From an uncultured Saprospiraceae bacterium (GTDB lineage: Bacteria; Bacteroidota; Bacteroidia; Chitinophagales; Saprospiraceae), in the NCBI GenBank assembly GCA_937942435.1, contig CALDEM010000025.1, positions 1-61,246 on the forward strand: 61,246 nucleotides of DNA. Reading direction: 5' to 3'. The notes under the pieces were generated by a model. It was given only the letters and a program-made list of their open reading frames with translations. It did no database searches and had not been told where the DNA came from. Shown in pieces: positions 33,328-41,545 of this stretch. Position numbers and translations under genes: made by a program. How positions within the stretch are numbered: position 1 is the stretch's first letter; each line of letters opens with the position of its first letter.

Positions 33328-35916
33328 ATGATAAAGCGAATAATCATTGTTTGCTTGTCTGTTGTTCTGGTAGTCATAGGATTACAATATGAGCCACAGC
33401 AAGAAACACAAGAAATGCCAAAGCCATCATATTTTGACGATGCACAATGGCATAGAATACAAATGCGTGGCGGAGAAATTGATCCACATAAATTACAAGC
33501 CGCGCGAAATGTTGTCGTGCAAAAAACAGATAAATTTTTAAAATCAGAAAATCGAAAAGATGCAGGCTTAAGGTCTTGGTCAACTATTGGTCCTTGTAAT
33601 ATTAGTGGCCGAGTTAGGGCAATTGCCTTACAGCCTACGCCTCAAGGAGGTGAGATAATATATGCTGGAGCTGCAAGTGGTGGACTATGGCGGAGTACAG
33701 ACGTTGGGGCGAGTTATACAGTAATTGATGACATAGACTTATCCTTAGCCATTACAAGCATTTCAGTTGATCCTTTGGATCCTGATGTGATTTACGTGGC
33801 GACTGGAGAAGGATATATTAAAAATACAACTGGTCTTCCGGGTGTAGGAATTTTTAAAAGTTCGGATGGAGGGGATTCATTTCAATTACTTCAATCAACA
33901 GCTAATGAAGATTTTTACTGGGTTAATCGCGTGGTAGCGGATCCACATGTTGCGAAACATGTATACGCTATTGTTTTAGATTATAACAGGGATGGAAATG
34001 TGGTCTCTGGTCAGCCATTTAATGGTGGAGGTATATTGAAGGAATCTTTTGATGGTGGATTGACTTGGATCGACGCCTTTACTTCAACCACAGTACTTAC
34101 AGATATTGATATACATCCTACCAATCCCAATATTCAAGTGGTTTCTGGGCATCGGACGGTACGTAAGAAAAATGGAAAGAATTGGGATGAACAAGTTGGA
34201 ATAGGAGCCAGTAACATCGATACCTTTCCTGGTAGAATTGAAGTGGCCATAAATGCTATGGACGACCAAGTTATGTATGCTTTACAAAATCAAAAAGATG
34301 AACTCGGTACTGCCAGGGTATATCGTAGTGATGATGGAGGATTTAATTGGAGTTTACAAGGAACGAATACGGAAATATTTAGTAAGTCTTTCTTTGGAGA
34401 TTATGCAAATACAATTTGGGTGGATCCGAATGATCTTAATAGTAATACTATTTATTTGGGAGGAGTAGATATGTGGCGGTCAACAGATGGGGGCGTATCT
34501 TTTACAAAGATTAGTACTTGGCAAGATCATAGACTATTTATAAATGGAAATGTAGAGCAAGATATTCAATTACATGCAGATCAGCATATTATAGTTCCGT
34601 CTTTATCGTATAGTAAAGATAAACCCAAAGTATATATAGGGAATGACGGAGGTGTCCAAAAAGCCGATGATATAGGAGTGACTAGGGATATGTTTGGACC
34701 GGGCTCTGGTTGGGACAACCTTACAGGAAATATGTGTACAGTACAGTTTTATAACGGGGCAGTCTCGAGTGGCGGACAGTTTGCAGGAGGTACTCAAGAT
34801 AATGGCATCTTATTGAAAGACAATAACAACTATGGTGTTGCAAATGATTGGACCCATCCCATATCTGGAGATGGTGCGGAAGTTTATTTTCAAACTGAAG
34901 ATATAATTTTTGCTGTTTCTAATTTTGGAAGCCTCAGAAAGAGTATAGATGGTGGAGCAACTTTTGCCTTGGTTGCAGATATAGAACCTTTTGATGATCC
35001 ATTCTTAATTACACCTACAGCATATGATAAAAATAATCATCCTGATATCATTCTATTAGGGGGAGAACGATTATGGCGATATGATGACAGTAATGGAAGT
35101 TTATCACTGATTAAAGATTCGTTGAGTGTGGCAAGACGTATATCGGCAGTTAGCCTTGAAGATAACATCGTTTTATTGGGGTATCAAAATGGAGTTGTAG
35201 AATATTCTCCTAATGGAGGAGCAAGTTGGTCAGGAGATATCACCTTTGTTGGACAAGGGAGCCCGCCGAATGTTGCTATTACAGATATTCATCTTGTAAG
35301 TGCGAATAGTTCAGCATTAAAAGCTTACGTAACTTTTGGGGGTTATCGAGATGATCACATTTTTGAATTGAATGTTAATCTGTCAACGGGAGTTTTTGAA
35401 TGGGATGATTTATCCTTGGGATTTGATATGCAAGTAAATACAGTGACAACGCACCCATTTAATAAGGATTGGTTATATGTAGGAACGGATGTGGGGATAT
35501 TTGCTTCGGAAGATGGAGGCCAAAATTGGTCAGTCACTCCATTATTGGAAAATTCAAATCCGCTTTATAATAACGATAGTCCGTTTTATGTAGAAGTCCA
35601 AGAGTTATTTTGGGATTTTGAAAATGTAACTGGTGCATATCATTTATGTGCGGCGACTTATGGTCGAGGGATTATTCGATCTGACTATGCCTTGGCAAGA
35701 GGTGCTTATATAGATCGAACTTTTGGAGGTAATGAAGTGGGTACAGAAGCTAGGCCATTTAAGACATTTTTAAATGCACTTGGAGTCGCAGAAAACGTTG
35801 GCACACCAGTTATCTTTTTAGAAGGTGGAGATTATGACGAGTTTAGCTCTAATAAAATTTTGAATGAACGAGCATTGATAATTTCGGAAGCAAAACAATC
35901 TGTAATTATCAAGTAA
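33328..35916 (+). CDS. Large secreted BNR-repeat (sortilin/VPS10-like propeller) protein
   Basis: An 862-residue protein with an N-terminal hydrophobic segment (MIKRIIIVCLSVVLVVIGLQ), acting as a signal or anchor. WSTIGPCNISGRVRAIALQP followed by IYAGAASGGLWRSTDVG begins a beta-propeller with Asp-box/BNR repeats: GIFKSSDGGDSF, RSDDGGFNWS, WRSTDGGVSF, RKSIDGGATF, FASEDGGQNWS. The last ~70 residues (RTFGGNEVGTEARPFKTFLN) start a short beta-helix-like module. No T9SS sorting domain follows and the frame ends at a strong terminator, so the protein seems complete. Such proteins are common in Bacteroidota; sialidase activity should not be assumed from BNR repeats alone. Cotranscribed with the G2-like protein. 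Confidence 0.88.
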   Translation: MIKRIIIVCLSVVLVVIGLQYEPQQETQEMPKPSYFDDAQWHRIQMRGGEIDPHKLQAARNVVVQKTDKFLKSENRKDAGLRSWSTIGPCNISGRVRAIALQPTPQGGEIIYAGAASGGLWRSTDVGASYTVIDDIDLSLAITSISVDPLDPDVIYVATGEGYIKNTTGLPGVGIFKSSDGGDSFQLLQSTANEDFYWVNRVVADPHVAKHVYAIVLDYNRDGNVVSGQPFNGGGILKESFDGGLTWIDAFTSTTVLTDIDIHPTNPNIQVVSGHRTVRKKNGKNWDEQVGIGASNIDTFPGRIEVAINAMDDQVMYALQNQKDELGTARVYRSDDGGFNWSLQGTNTEIFSKSFFGDYANTIWVDPNDLNSNTIYLGGVDMWRSTDGGVSFTKISTWQDHRLFINGNVEQDIQLHADQHIIVPSLSYSKDKPKVYIGNDGGVQKADDIGVTRDMFGPGSGWDNLTGNMCTVQFYNGAVSSGGQFAGGTQDNGILLKDNNNYGVANDWTHPISGDGAEVYFQTEDIIFAVSNFGSLRKSIDGGATFALVADIEPFDDPFLITPTAYDKNNHPDIILLGGERLWRYDDSNGSLSLIKDSLSVARRISAVSLEDNIVLLGYQNGVVEYSPNGGASWSGDITFVGQGSPPNVAITDIHLVSANSSALKAYVTFGGYRDDHIFELNVNLSTGVFEWDDLSLGFDMQVNTVTTHPFNKDWLYVGTDVGIFASEDGGQNWSVTPLLENSNPLYNNDSPFYVEVQELFWDFENVTGAYHLCAATYGRGIIRSDYALARGAYIDRTFGGNEVGTEARPFKTFLNALGVAENVGTPVIFLEGGDYDEFSSNKILNERALIISEAKQSVIIK

Positions 35917-35942
35917 GTAATGTCTTGATAGGAAGAAAAGTG

Positions 35943-35972
35943 AAAGGCTGGGGTATATACTCCAGCCTTTTT
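35943..35972 (+). terminator. Intrinsic terminator after the BNR gene
   Basis: AAAGGCTGG (35943-35951) pairs with CCAGCCTTT (35962-35970), and the T-run continues to 35972. It sits 27 bases past the stop and 23 bases before the convergent flavoprotein stop; on the other strand the hairpin ends in only TTT, so it is mainly a forward terminator. Confidence 0.85.
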
Positions 35973-35994
35973 GTTTTTCAAAATCTTATTATCC

Positions 35995-37398
35995 CTAATT
36001 CTTCTTATCATACTCAATCACACCCATCACTGTTTGTTGGTTGATCCTGCTGGCAACCGGGTAGGCGTATATCTTCTCGTAGATAGCTTCGATGGGTAGT
36101 TCTGCTTCCATGGCGAGTGTTAGTTCTTGTATGAGTTCGCCTGCATTAGGTGCAATGATAGAGCCACCTAGTATCTTGCGTTGCTTGTTCCAAAAAGTCT
36201 TTTGAGTGAGGTATAGCGTTACCTTGCCATAGGTGTATTCATCAACTATCGCTCTATCGTCACGACCAAAATCTTGGTCTTGCTGCCAGAAGTCTATGTT
36301 ATGCTTTTTCATAAACTCAGGTGACATACCAAAAGTTGCAATCTCTGGTTGTGTAAAGGTAACCCATGATAGATGACGAGCGTCGTGCTTTTTGTCGAAG
36401 TTGCTTTTAAAGTTGTGTGTAAGTAGTCTTGTATGCAGCTCCGCTCCATGTGAGAACTGATACATACCTGCTGCATCGCCTGAAGCAAATACACATTTGT
36501 TAGTTGTTCTGAGGTAATCGTCTAAGATTAGCTTGCCTCTTTCATCTCTTTCTATACCTGCTTTTTCTAATTGTAAATCTTCCAGATTTAGTACTCTCCC
36601 GATGGCCATAAGCGCAACATCAAACTCTATAGTTTCTGAAGTGCCATCTTTAAGCTCTATAAGTGCAGATGTACTAGATACAAATTCTTTTAGACTAGCA
36701 TAGTTGACAACTCGGATGCCTTCTTTTTCTAATTGTGCCGTTAAGATAGCGCTATAGGTCGGTAGTTCTTTCCCAAGGATTCGCTCACCTCTGTCGATGA
36801 TCGTCACCTCTGAACCAAATCTTCTAAACGTCTGAGCCATCTCGCATCCGATGGGTCCACCACCAACAACGAGCAGATGTTCTGGCAGTTCACTCATCTC
36901 GTAGAAGAGACTCTCATTGGTGTGCGTCTTAACCTGATCTATCCCTTTAAAAGGTATGTGGCGGGGCCTTGATCCTGTTGCGATGATGATCTTATCCGCT
37001 GTATACTGATCTTCTCCAACTTGGATTGTGTTTTCATTGACAAAGGAGGCAGTACCGATAGCAAGGTCGACTCCTTGCGCTCTAAGATAATCTGCACTTT
37101 CATGAGCGCGGATGACAGCCTGCTTGCTATGTACATAATCAAGGATGGCTTGCATGTCCGCTTTTCCAGTCATATCCAATCCAAACTGGCTGGTCTTCTT
37201 GGCGCCGTGAAACTGCTTAGCAAGGTGGATTAAGGCCTTACTGGGTACACATCCAAAGTTGAGGCAGTCGCCTCCGATGTGTGCTTCTTCTTTATCTATC
37301 AATAAGGGCTTCCAACCAAACTTCTGAGCCATGCCCAATGCCCCTAAACCGGCAGAGCCTCCGCCGATGATGATGATATCGTATTGTTTTGCTGCCAT
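35995..37398 (-). CDS. FAD-dependent disulfide oxidoreductase, MerA/Lpd-like with changed dyad
   Basis: A 467-residue member of the class I pyridine nucleotide-disulfide oxidoreductases. IIIGGGSAGLGALGMAQK binds FAD, GGDCLNFGCVPSKALI holds the redox pair Cys45/Cys50, LLVVGGGPIGCEMAQTFRRF binds NAD(P)H, and CVFASGDAAG is the second FAD motif. At the C-terminus the His-Glu dyad of lipoamide, glutathione and mercuric reductases (HPTxSE) is replaced: AYPVASR, with Tyr446 and Arg451 at those positions. It lacks the C-terminal Cys pair and N-terminal HMA domain of true mercuric reductases. The substrate is therefore open; calling it mercuric reductase would be unsafe. Single gene, convergent with the BNR gene. 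Confidence 0.9.
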   Translation of the reverse strand: MAAKQYDIIIIGGGSAGLGALGMAQKFGWKPLLIDKEEAHIGGDCLNFGCVPSKALIHLAKQFHGAKKTSQFGLDMTGKADMQAILDYVHSKQAVIRAHESADYLRAQGVDLAIGTASFVNENTIQVGEDQYTADKIIIATGSRPRHIPFKGIDQVKTHTNESLFYEMSELPEHLLVVGGGPIGCEMAQTFRRFGSEVTIIDRGERILGKELPTYSAILTAQLEKEGIRVVNYASLKEFVSSTSALIELKDGTSETIEFDVALMAIGRVLNLEDLQLEKAGIERDERGKLILDDYLRTTNKCVFASGDAAGMYQFSHGAELHTRLLTHNFKSNFDKKHDARHLSWVTFTQPEIATFGMSPEFMKKHNIDFWQQDQDFGRDDRAIVDEYTYGKVTLYLTQKTFWNKQRKILGGSIIAPNAGELIQELTLAMEAELPIEAIYEKIYAYPVASRINQQTVMGVIEYDKKN

Positions 37399-37757
37399 GA
37401 TCTTGTATAATCCTGTAAACTACTAATCCTATAATTATTATGTGTTTGTCGGATAGGGCTAGTTGTTGATTTGTCTTAGAGGTGGCAGTATATGTGGCGA
37501 TTGGTTCTCAGATCGCTGTCTTTTATAATGATCTGTTAGCCTCTAAGTCCTAAGCGTTATGCTCAATTCAATAGCTAAAAGTTATGGACAGTGGAGGAGT
37601 GATAGTTTGTGCCTAGGCAATGTATAAAACTATGATATAGCTCTTTGATTGTAAGCTACTTATGTAAAATCTATGCTCCTTAGATAGCGTAGCAAATTAT
37701 TTATTTGATTCGCCTAGTGAAGGTGTTATAAATATCTTTAATGGAATTAGTTTGAAG

Positions 37758-37802
37758 ATGAAGAAAAAGCACTACCCCTCTTGTAATGGGCTATTTGCTT
37801 AA
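37758..37802 (+). other. Possible 14-codon leader peptide
   Basis: ATG at 37758 reads MKKKHYPSCNGLFA then TAA, ending 15 bases before the leuA ATG. It contains only one Leu codon, so it is not a classical leucine attenuator. Its stop codon lies inside the hairpin next to the leuA ribosome-binding region. Chance occurrence is possible. Confidence 0.3.
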
Positions 37803-37812
37803 AGCAAAGAGG
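37777..37812 (+). promoter_or_regulatory. Hairpins that could hide the leuA ribosome-binding site
   Basis: CCTCTT (37777-37782) is complementary to AAGAGG (37807-37812), a Shine-Dalgarno-like site 5 bases before the leuA ATG. A second stem, TTTGCTT (37794-37800) with AAGCAAA (37802-37808), competes for part of the same bases. The arrangement could permit translational control. No T-run follows, so it is not a terminator. Confidence 0.35.
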
Positions 37813-37817
37813 AAAAT

Positions 37818-39500
37818 ATGAAGAGATCCAGTATAAAAAAGTACAAACCATTTCAACCGATTAACTTAAAGGATCGTCAATGGCCCAATCGACAGTTAAC
37901 TAAAGCGCCGATATGGTGCAGCGTGGACTTGAGAGATGGTAATCAGGCACTTCCAGTGCCGATGAATATTGCTCAAAAAGTAGAATTGTTTAAGCAGTTA
38001 GTGGCTATTGGGTTTAAGGAGATTGAAGTCGGTTTTCCATCTGCATCTGATACGGAGTTTAACTTTTTACGCAAGTTGGTAGATGATGAGCTTATCCCAG
38101 ATGATGTTACGGTACAGGTACTTGTGCAAGCGCGCGAACCACTGATCCGCCGCACTTTCGAATCTTTAAGTGGAGTAAAGAAAGCGATTGTACATCTGTA
38201 CAACTCAACCTCTGCACTTCAGCGAAGGATCACTTTTAATAATGCAAGCAAAGAAGATATAAAACAGATTGCGGTCAATGGTACAAAACTTATTAAGTCA
38301 TTATTGAATGAAGTGCCTGATACCGAGATAACATTTCAATATTCGCCGGAGAGCTTTTCTGATACAGAAGAGGATTATGCAGTGGCAGTCTGTGAAGCGG
38401 TCATGGATAATTGGGGCCCAACACCTGATCATAAGATGATACTCAATCTGCCATCGACTGTTGAATGGAATCTGCCCAATACTTACGCTGATCAAGTAGA
38501 ATGGTTCTGTCGCACCATAAAGAATAGAGACTCAGTCATCGTCTGCCTACACACGCACAATGATAGAGGCACCGGTACTGCAGCAACAGAACTTGGATTA
38601 CTCGCAGGAGCAGATCGAGTAGAAGGCACCTTGTTTGGCAATGGAGAACGTACTGGCAACTTGGACTTAACGACAGTTGCACTCAACTTGAATAGTCACG
38701 GCATACAAACGGGTCTCGATTTTTCTAATATAGAAGAGGTCAAACGAGTCTATGAGAAAACTACAGGGATGAATGTCCATCAACGCCATCCTTATGCTGG
38801 AGAGCTAGTGTTTACCGCTTTCAGTGGGAGTCATCAAGATGCTATCAAAAAGGGCATGGACCTAAGGAGTGATGCAGATGTCAAATGGGCAGTCCCATAT
38901 CTTACGATTGACCCTGTGGATATCGGTCGTAGCTATGAGGCGATCATTAGAATCAATAGTCAAAGTGGAAAAGGAGGAGTGGCATATATTCTAAAAAGAG
39001 AGTTTGATTATGACTTGCCCAAGAAGATGCATCCTGAAGTTGGATTGTATATCAATGGGCTTGCAGATCAGTATGGCAGAGAGTTGTCTTTTCAAGAAAT
39101 ACAATCTGAGTTTCAAAAAGAGTTTGTCAATCGCAAGGACATCATCAACTTGAAAAGGTACCATATCAAGAAGATGACAGAGGAAGAGGTGCATTCTATT
39201 GTAACACTTTCTTATAAAGGTGAAGACATGGAACTGGAAGGCAAAGGTAACGGACCCATCAACTCAGTCGTGTATGCCATGAAGCAACAAGGTTGGAAGG
39301 ACTTTGACCTGGAGCAATATCGCTCGCATTCCATCGGCAATAGCTCAGCGTCTATCTCGATATCATACATCCAGATATCACTAAAGTCTGATCCAACCAT
39401 CAAATACTGGGGTTGTGGAGAGCACACAAGTATCCGTAGATCAGGCGTCAATGCTTTGATCTCTGCTTACAACAGGGCTCAGATATTGATGAATAAGTAG
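37818..39500 (+). CDS. leuA: 2-isopropylmalate synthase, long (LeuA2) type
   Basis: A 560-residue enzyme that condenses acetyl-CoA with 2-oxoisovalerate, the committed step of leucine synthesis. APIWCSVDLRDGNQALPVPM holds the catalytic DLRDGNQ motif, IEVGFPSASDTEFNF, CLHTHNDRGTGTAATELG (metal His pair) and GNGERTGNLDLTTVALNL are family motifs. The C-terminal regulatory domain ends with YWGCGEHTSIRRSGVNALIS, as in the actinobacterial/yeast-like type. Length fits that type (longer than E. coli LeuA by about 40). leuB, leuC and leuD are not in the neighbourhood. AGAGG five bases before the ATG is one of the clearer ribosome-binding sites in the window. Confidence 0.96.
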   Translation: MKRSSIKKYKPFQPINLKDRQWPNRQLTKAPIWCSVDLRDGNQALPVPMNIAQKVELFKQLVAIGFKEIEVGFPSASDTEFNFLRKLVDDELIPDDVTVQVLVQAREPLIRRTFESLSGVKKAIVHLYNSTSALQRRITFNNASKEDIKQIAVNGTKLIKSLLNEVPDTEITFQYSPESFSDTEEDYAVAVCEAVMDNWGPTPDHKMILNLPSTVEWNLPNTYADQVEWFCRTIKNRDSVIVCLHTHNDRGTGTAATELGLLAGADRVEGTLFGNGERTGNLDLTTVALNLNSHGIQTGLDFSNIEEVKRVYEKTTGMNVHQRHPYAGELVFTAFSGSHQDAIKKGMDLRSDADVKWAVPYLTIDPVDIGRSYEAIIRINSQSGKGGVAYILKREFDYDLPKKMHPEVGLYINGLADQYGRELSFQEIQSEFQKEFVNRKDIINLKRYHIKKMTEEEVHSIVTLSYKGEDMELEGKGNGPINSVVYAMKQQGWKDFDLEQYRSHSIGNSSASISISYIQISLKSDPTIKYWGCGEHTSIRRSGVNALISAYNRAQILMNK

Positions 39501-39540
39501 CCCAATTTTACAATTATGACATTTTCAAAATCCACCTCAG

Positions 39541-40053
39541 ATGAGTAAATATTGTTTTGTAATCAGTATCATATTCTTGTACGCTTGTCAGACAGAAACA
39601 GCAACACCTGTTGTAGATACTAAGATAGATGTCGAAGCAAATATCAAGACAGTTGTCGAAGGTGAGACCCATGCTTACATGGAGAAGGACTATCAGAAGT
39701 GGGCATCCTATTGGGATCATAGCAAAGATGTCTTGCGTTTAGATGTAGCTGATGGGGCCTTCGCGCAGCAAAGCGGTTGGGATAAAAATGGTGGAAAGTT
39801 AGAATCATTTTTTATAGAACATCCAGAGCCCATCACTTCTACTTTTGAAAACTCTAACTATCTAATCTTTCATGATGCTAACTTAGCTTGGGTGGCCTTT
39901 GACCAAACTTGGACCACTGAGGAAGGAGAAGTGTCTGTTGCTAAGGCGACCATCACCTTATTGAAGAAAGAAGGTGATTGGAAGATGATATCTTATACGG
40001 CCATTCAGTATGATACGGAGGAGGATGGTGTTGATACATTGGGACGGGAGTAG
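39541..40053 (+). CDS. NTF2/SnoaL-like (DUF4440-type) lipoprotein
   Basis: A 170-residue exported protein. Signal MSKYCFVISIIFLYAC gives lipidation at Cys16. The mature part is an NTF2-like fold: IKTVVEGETHAYMEKDYQKW, WASYWDHSKDVLRLDVAD, a central Trp-rich stretch (NLAWVAFDQTWTTEEGE) and the final strand TITLLKKEGDWKMISYTAIQ. The domain is used as a ligand-binding or enzyme scaffold; no catalytic residues are certain. It follows leuA after 40 bases and could be cotranscribed with it. A second NTF2-like exported protein is at 45007-45546. Confidence 0.85.
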   Translation: MSKYCFVISIIFLYACQTETATPVVDTKIDVEANIKTVVEGETHAYMEKDYQKWASYWDHSKDVLRLDVADGAFAQQSGWDKNGGKLESFFIEHPEPITSTFENSNYLIFHDANLAWVAFDQTWTTEEGEVSVAKATITLLKKEGDWKMISYTAIQYDTEEDGVDTLGRE

Positions 40054-40058
40054 GGGTT

Positions 40059-40084
40059 CATCCTGTCGGATGACCTTGCAGGTC
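40059..40084. repeat. Two adjacent short hairpins
   Basis: CATCC (40059-40063) pairs with GGATG (40068-40072), and GACC (40072-40075) with GGTC (40081-40084) across the loop TTGCA. They start 5 bases after a stop codon. No T-run. The TTGCA loop also occurs in the inverted repeats at 8328-8349, so the two may belong to a dispersed REP-like family. Confidence 0.35.
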
Positions 40085-40213
40085 TTGTTGCCGACTGAGT
40101 ATCTTGGATGTTGCTGGTATTTTGCACGATGTAAATGAAACATATCCGGTATTACAATTAGTCACATTGGAATAGAAAGGAATGTTTACGTAGTTTCATT
40201 TTTAAATATCGGT

Positions 40214-41215
40214 ATGAAAAAAATGCTAATTATTGGATTGATTCTATTCTTTCAGAATCAGTTGATCTATGCTCAAACAGACTCATTAAAATACGGTCTT
40301 AAAGGCAAAATTATCAGGGCCTTAGGACAAAGCCCTGTTTCAACTTCTGTATGCTATGCCGGTTTAAAAGGAAATTATTTAGGAACAGGGCTTGTTTATA
40401 AAAGTGAAGATGCAGGAATCACTTGGTATCAATTGAATAATGGAAAGCCTGTCAGCGATTATGTGGCAGATATACAGGCGATTGAAAAAGCTAATGACCC
40501 AGAAAAAACGCTATATGTGGGGACTTGGAAAAGTGGGCTATTCAAAAGTGAAGATGATGGCGAGACATGGCAAAAAGATGTAAATTTTCCATCTGCCGAT
40601 ATCAGAAGTATAAAGACTGGTATCCAAACACCTCTTTTGGTTTATGCAGCTACTTCCTCTTATGGGGTTGTAAAGAGCATAGATGGCGGCAAAACCTGGA
40701 AAAGAAATAGTGCTACTTCGATCAATAAGACGTTTCAATTTGCTTGGTCGATTGAGATAGATAAAAATAACGATAGCATCGTTTTTGCTCAGACCTTTAG
40801 TAATGGTATATGGAAGTCAAGTGATCAAGGCGAGACATGGACAAAAGTATTAGATACAAGTGGCAAAGTATGTTGGGATATGAAAGTATCTGATAGCTCT
40901 AAAGAGCTTTGGGTAGCTTCAAGCCAAAGAGGAGATACTTTAAGTTCAGTTTACTATAGTCCTGATCATGGAGCGACATGGAATGAACTTCCGGATGTCC
41001 CACAAGTTGGAGTCAGTCAGATTAATGTAATTGATAAAAGTAATGAACGTGTTATAATTATCGGCAGCTGGCAAGATGGGGTATATGTCCATAAGGATGA
41101 AAAATGGAAGAAAGAAGATTCTGTTGACTTTGAAACCATATCCGAAATATTAATCGCGGATGATGAATTATTGATAGGTAGTTGGGGTAATGGGACTTTT
41201 AATATAAAACTGTAG
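40214..41215 (+). CDS. Secreted BNR-repeat protein
   Basis: A 333-residue protein with a Sec signal (MKKMLIIGLILFFQNQLIYA) and a small beta-propeller built from Asp-box repeats: YKSEDAGITWYQL, FKSEDDGETWQKD, VKSIDGGKTWKRN, WKSSDQGETWTKV and YSPDHGATWNEL. Five visible boxes imply a propeller of about six or seven blades. There is no sorting domain, so it is probably periplasmic or on the outer membrane by another route. Function unknown. Similar in type to, but much smaller than, the protein at 33328-35916. It stands alone between two intergenic gaps. Confidence 0.85.
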   Translation: MKKMLIIGLILFFQNQLIYAQTDSLKYGLKGKIIRALGQSPVSTSVCYAGLKGNYLGTGLVYKSEDAGITWYQLNNGKPVSDYVADIQAIEKANDPEKTLYVGTWKSGLFKSEDDGETWQKDVNFPSADIRSIKTGIQTPLLVYAATSSYGVVKSIDGGKTWKRNSATSINKTFQFAWSIEIDKNNDSIVFAQTFSNGIWKSSDQGETWTKVLDTSGKVCWDMKVSDSSKELWVASSQRGDTLSSVYYSPDHGATWNELPDVPQVGVSQINVIDKSNERVIIIGSWQDGVYVHKDEKWKKEDSVDFETISEILIADDELLIGSWGNGTFNIKL

Positions 41216-41545
41216 AAGTATAGCGAAGTTTGGGCATAACTGTCTGGATTAGGATTATTGTGATCAAAGGATCAAAGGATTAAAATGAAAGCTAAATTAA
41301 TCAGTGTATAAGTCATTCCAACATGAAAACCCTCAAAACAAATAACTCAGGCCAACTATCAGTTAAGGATATGATGCACTGAGGTTGCTTCTTATAGTCA
41401 TTTGTTAGAGCTGTTATAGATAGAGTGGTCTTAGGCTTCTTTGATGAATTGCTCACTCGTATGAGTGACATTGATTTCAGCATTGGAATAGCTGGAAAGG
41501 TCATGGGTTTCATTGAGCACTTATGAATATTATTTACGCCACACT
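41216..41545. other. Intergenic gap, nothing recognised
   Basis: 330 bases between convergent genes. An 81-codon minus-strand frame overlaps it but shows no protein-like composition. No strong terminator was found, although AT-rich short inverted sequences are present. Confidence 0.45.

Larger units (their letters stand above)
37399..37817. other. 419-base leader/intergenic region before leuA
   Basis: Between the divergent flavoprotein and leuA genes. The first ~350 bases show no clear structure. The final 60 bases contain a 14-codon open frame (37758-37802) and two alternative hairpins next to the leuA start, described separately. No T-box or known riboswitch signature was recognised. Confidence 0.5.

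Noticed and set aside
33328..35916. Annotation as sialidase
   Set aside because: BNR boxes alone do not make a sialidase; the Arg triad and RIP motif of sialidases are not seen.
35995..37398. Annotation as mercuric reductase or dihydrolipoyl dehydrogenase
   Set aside because: No HMA domain, no C-terminal Cys pair and no His-Glu dyad; no mer or 2-oxoacid dehydrogenase genes nearby.
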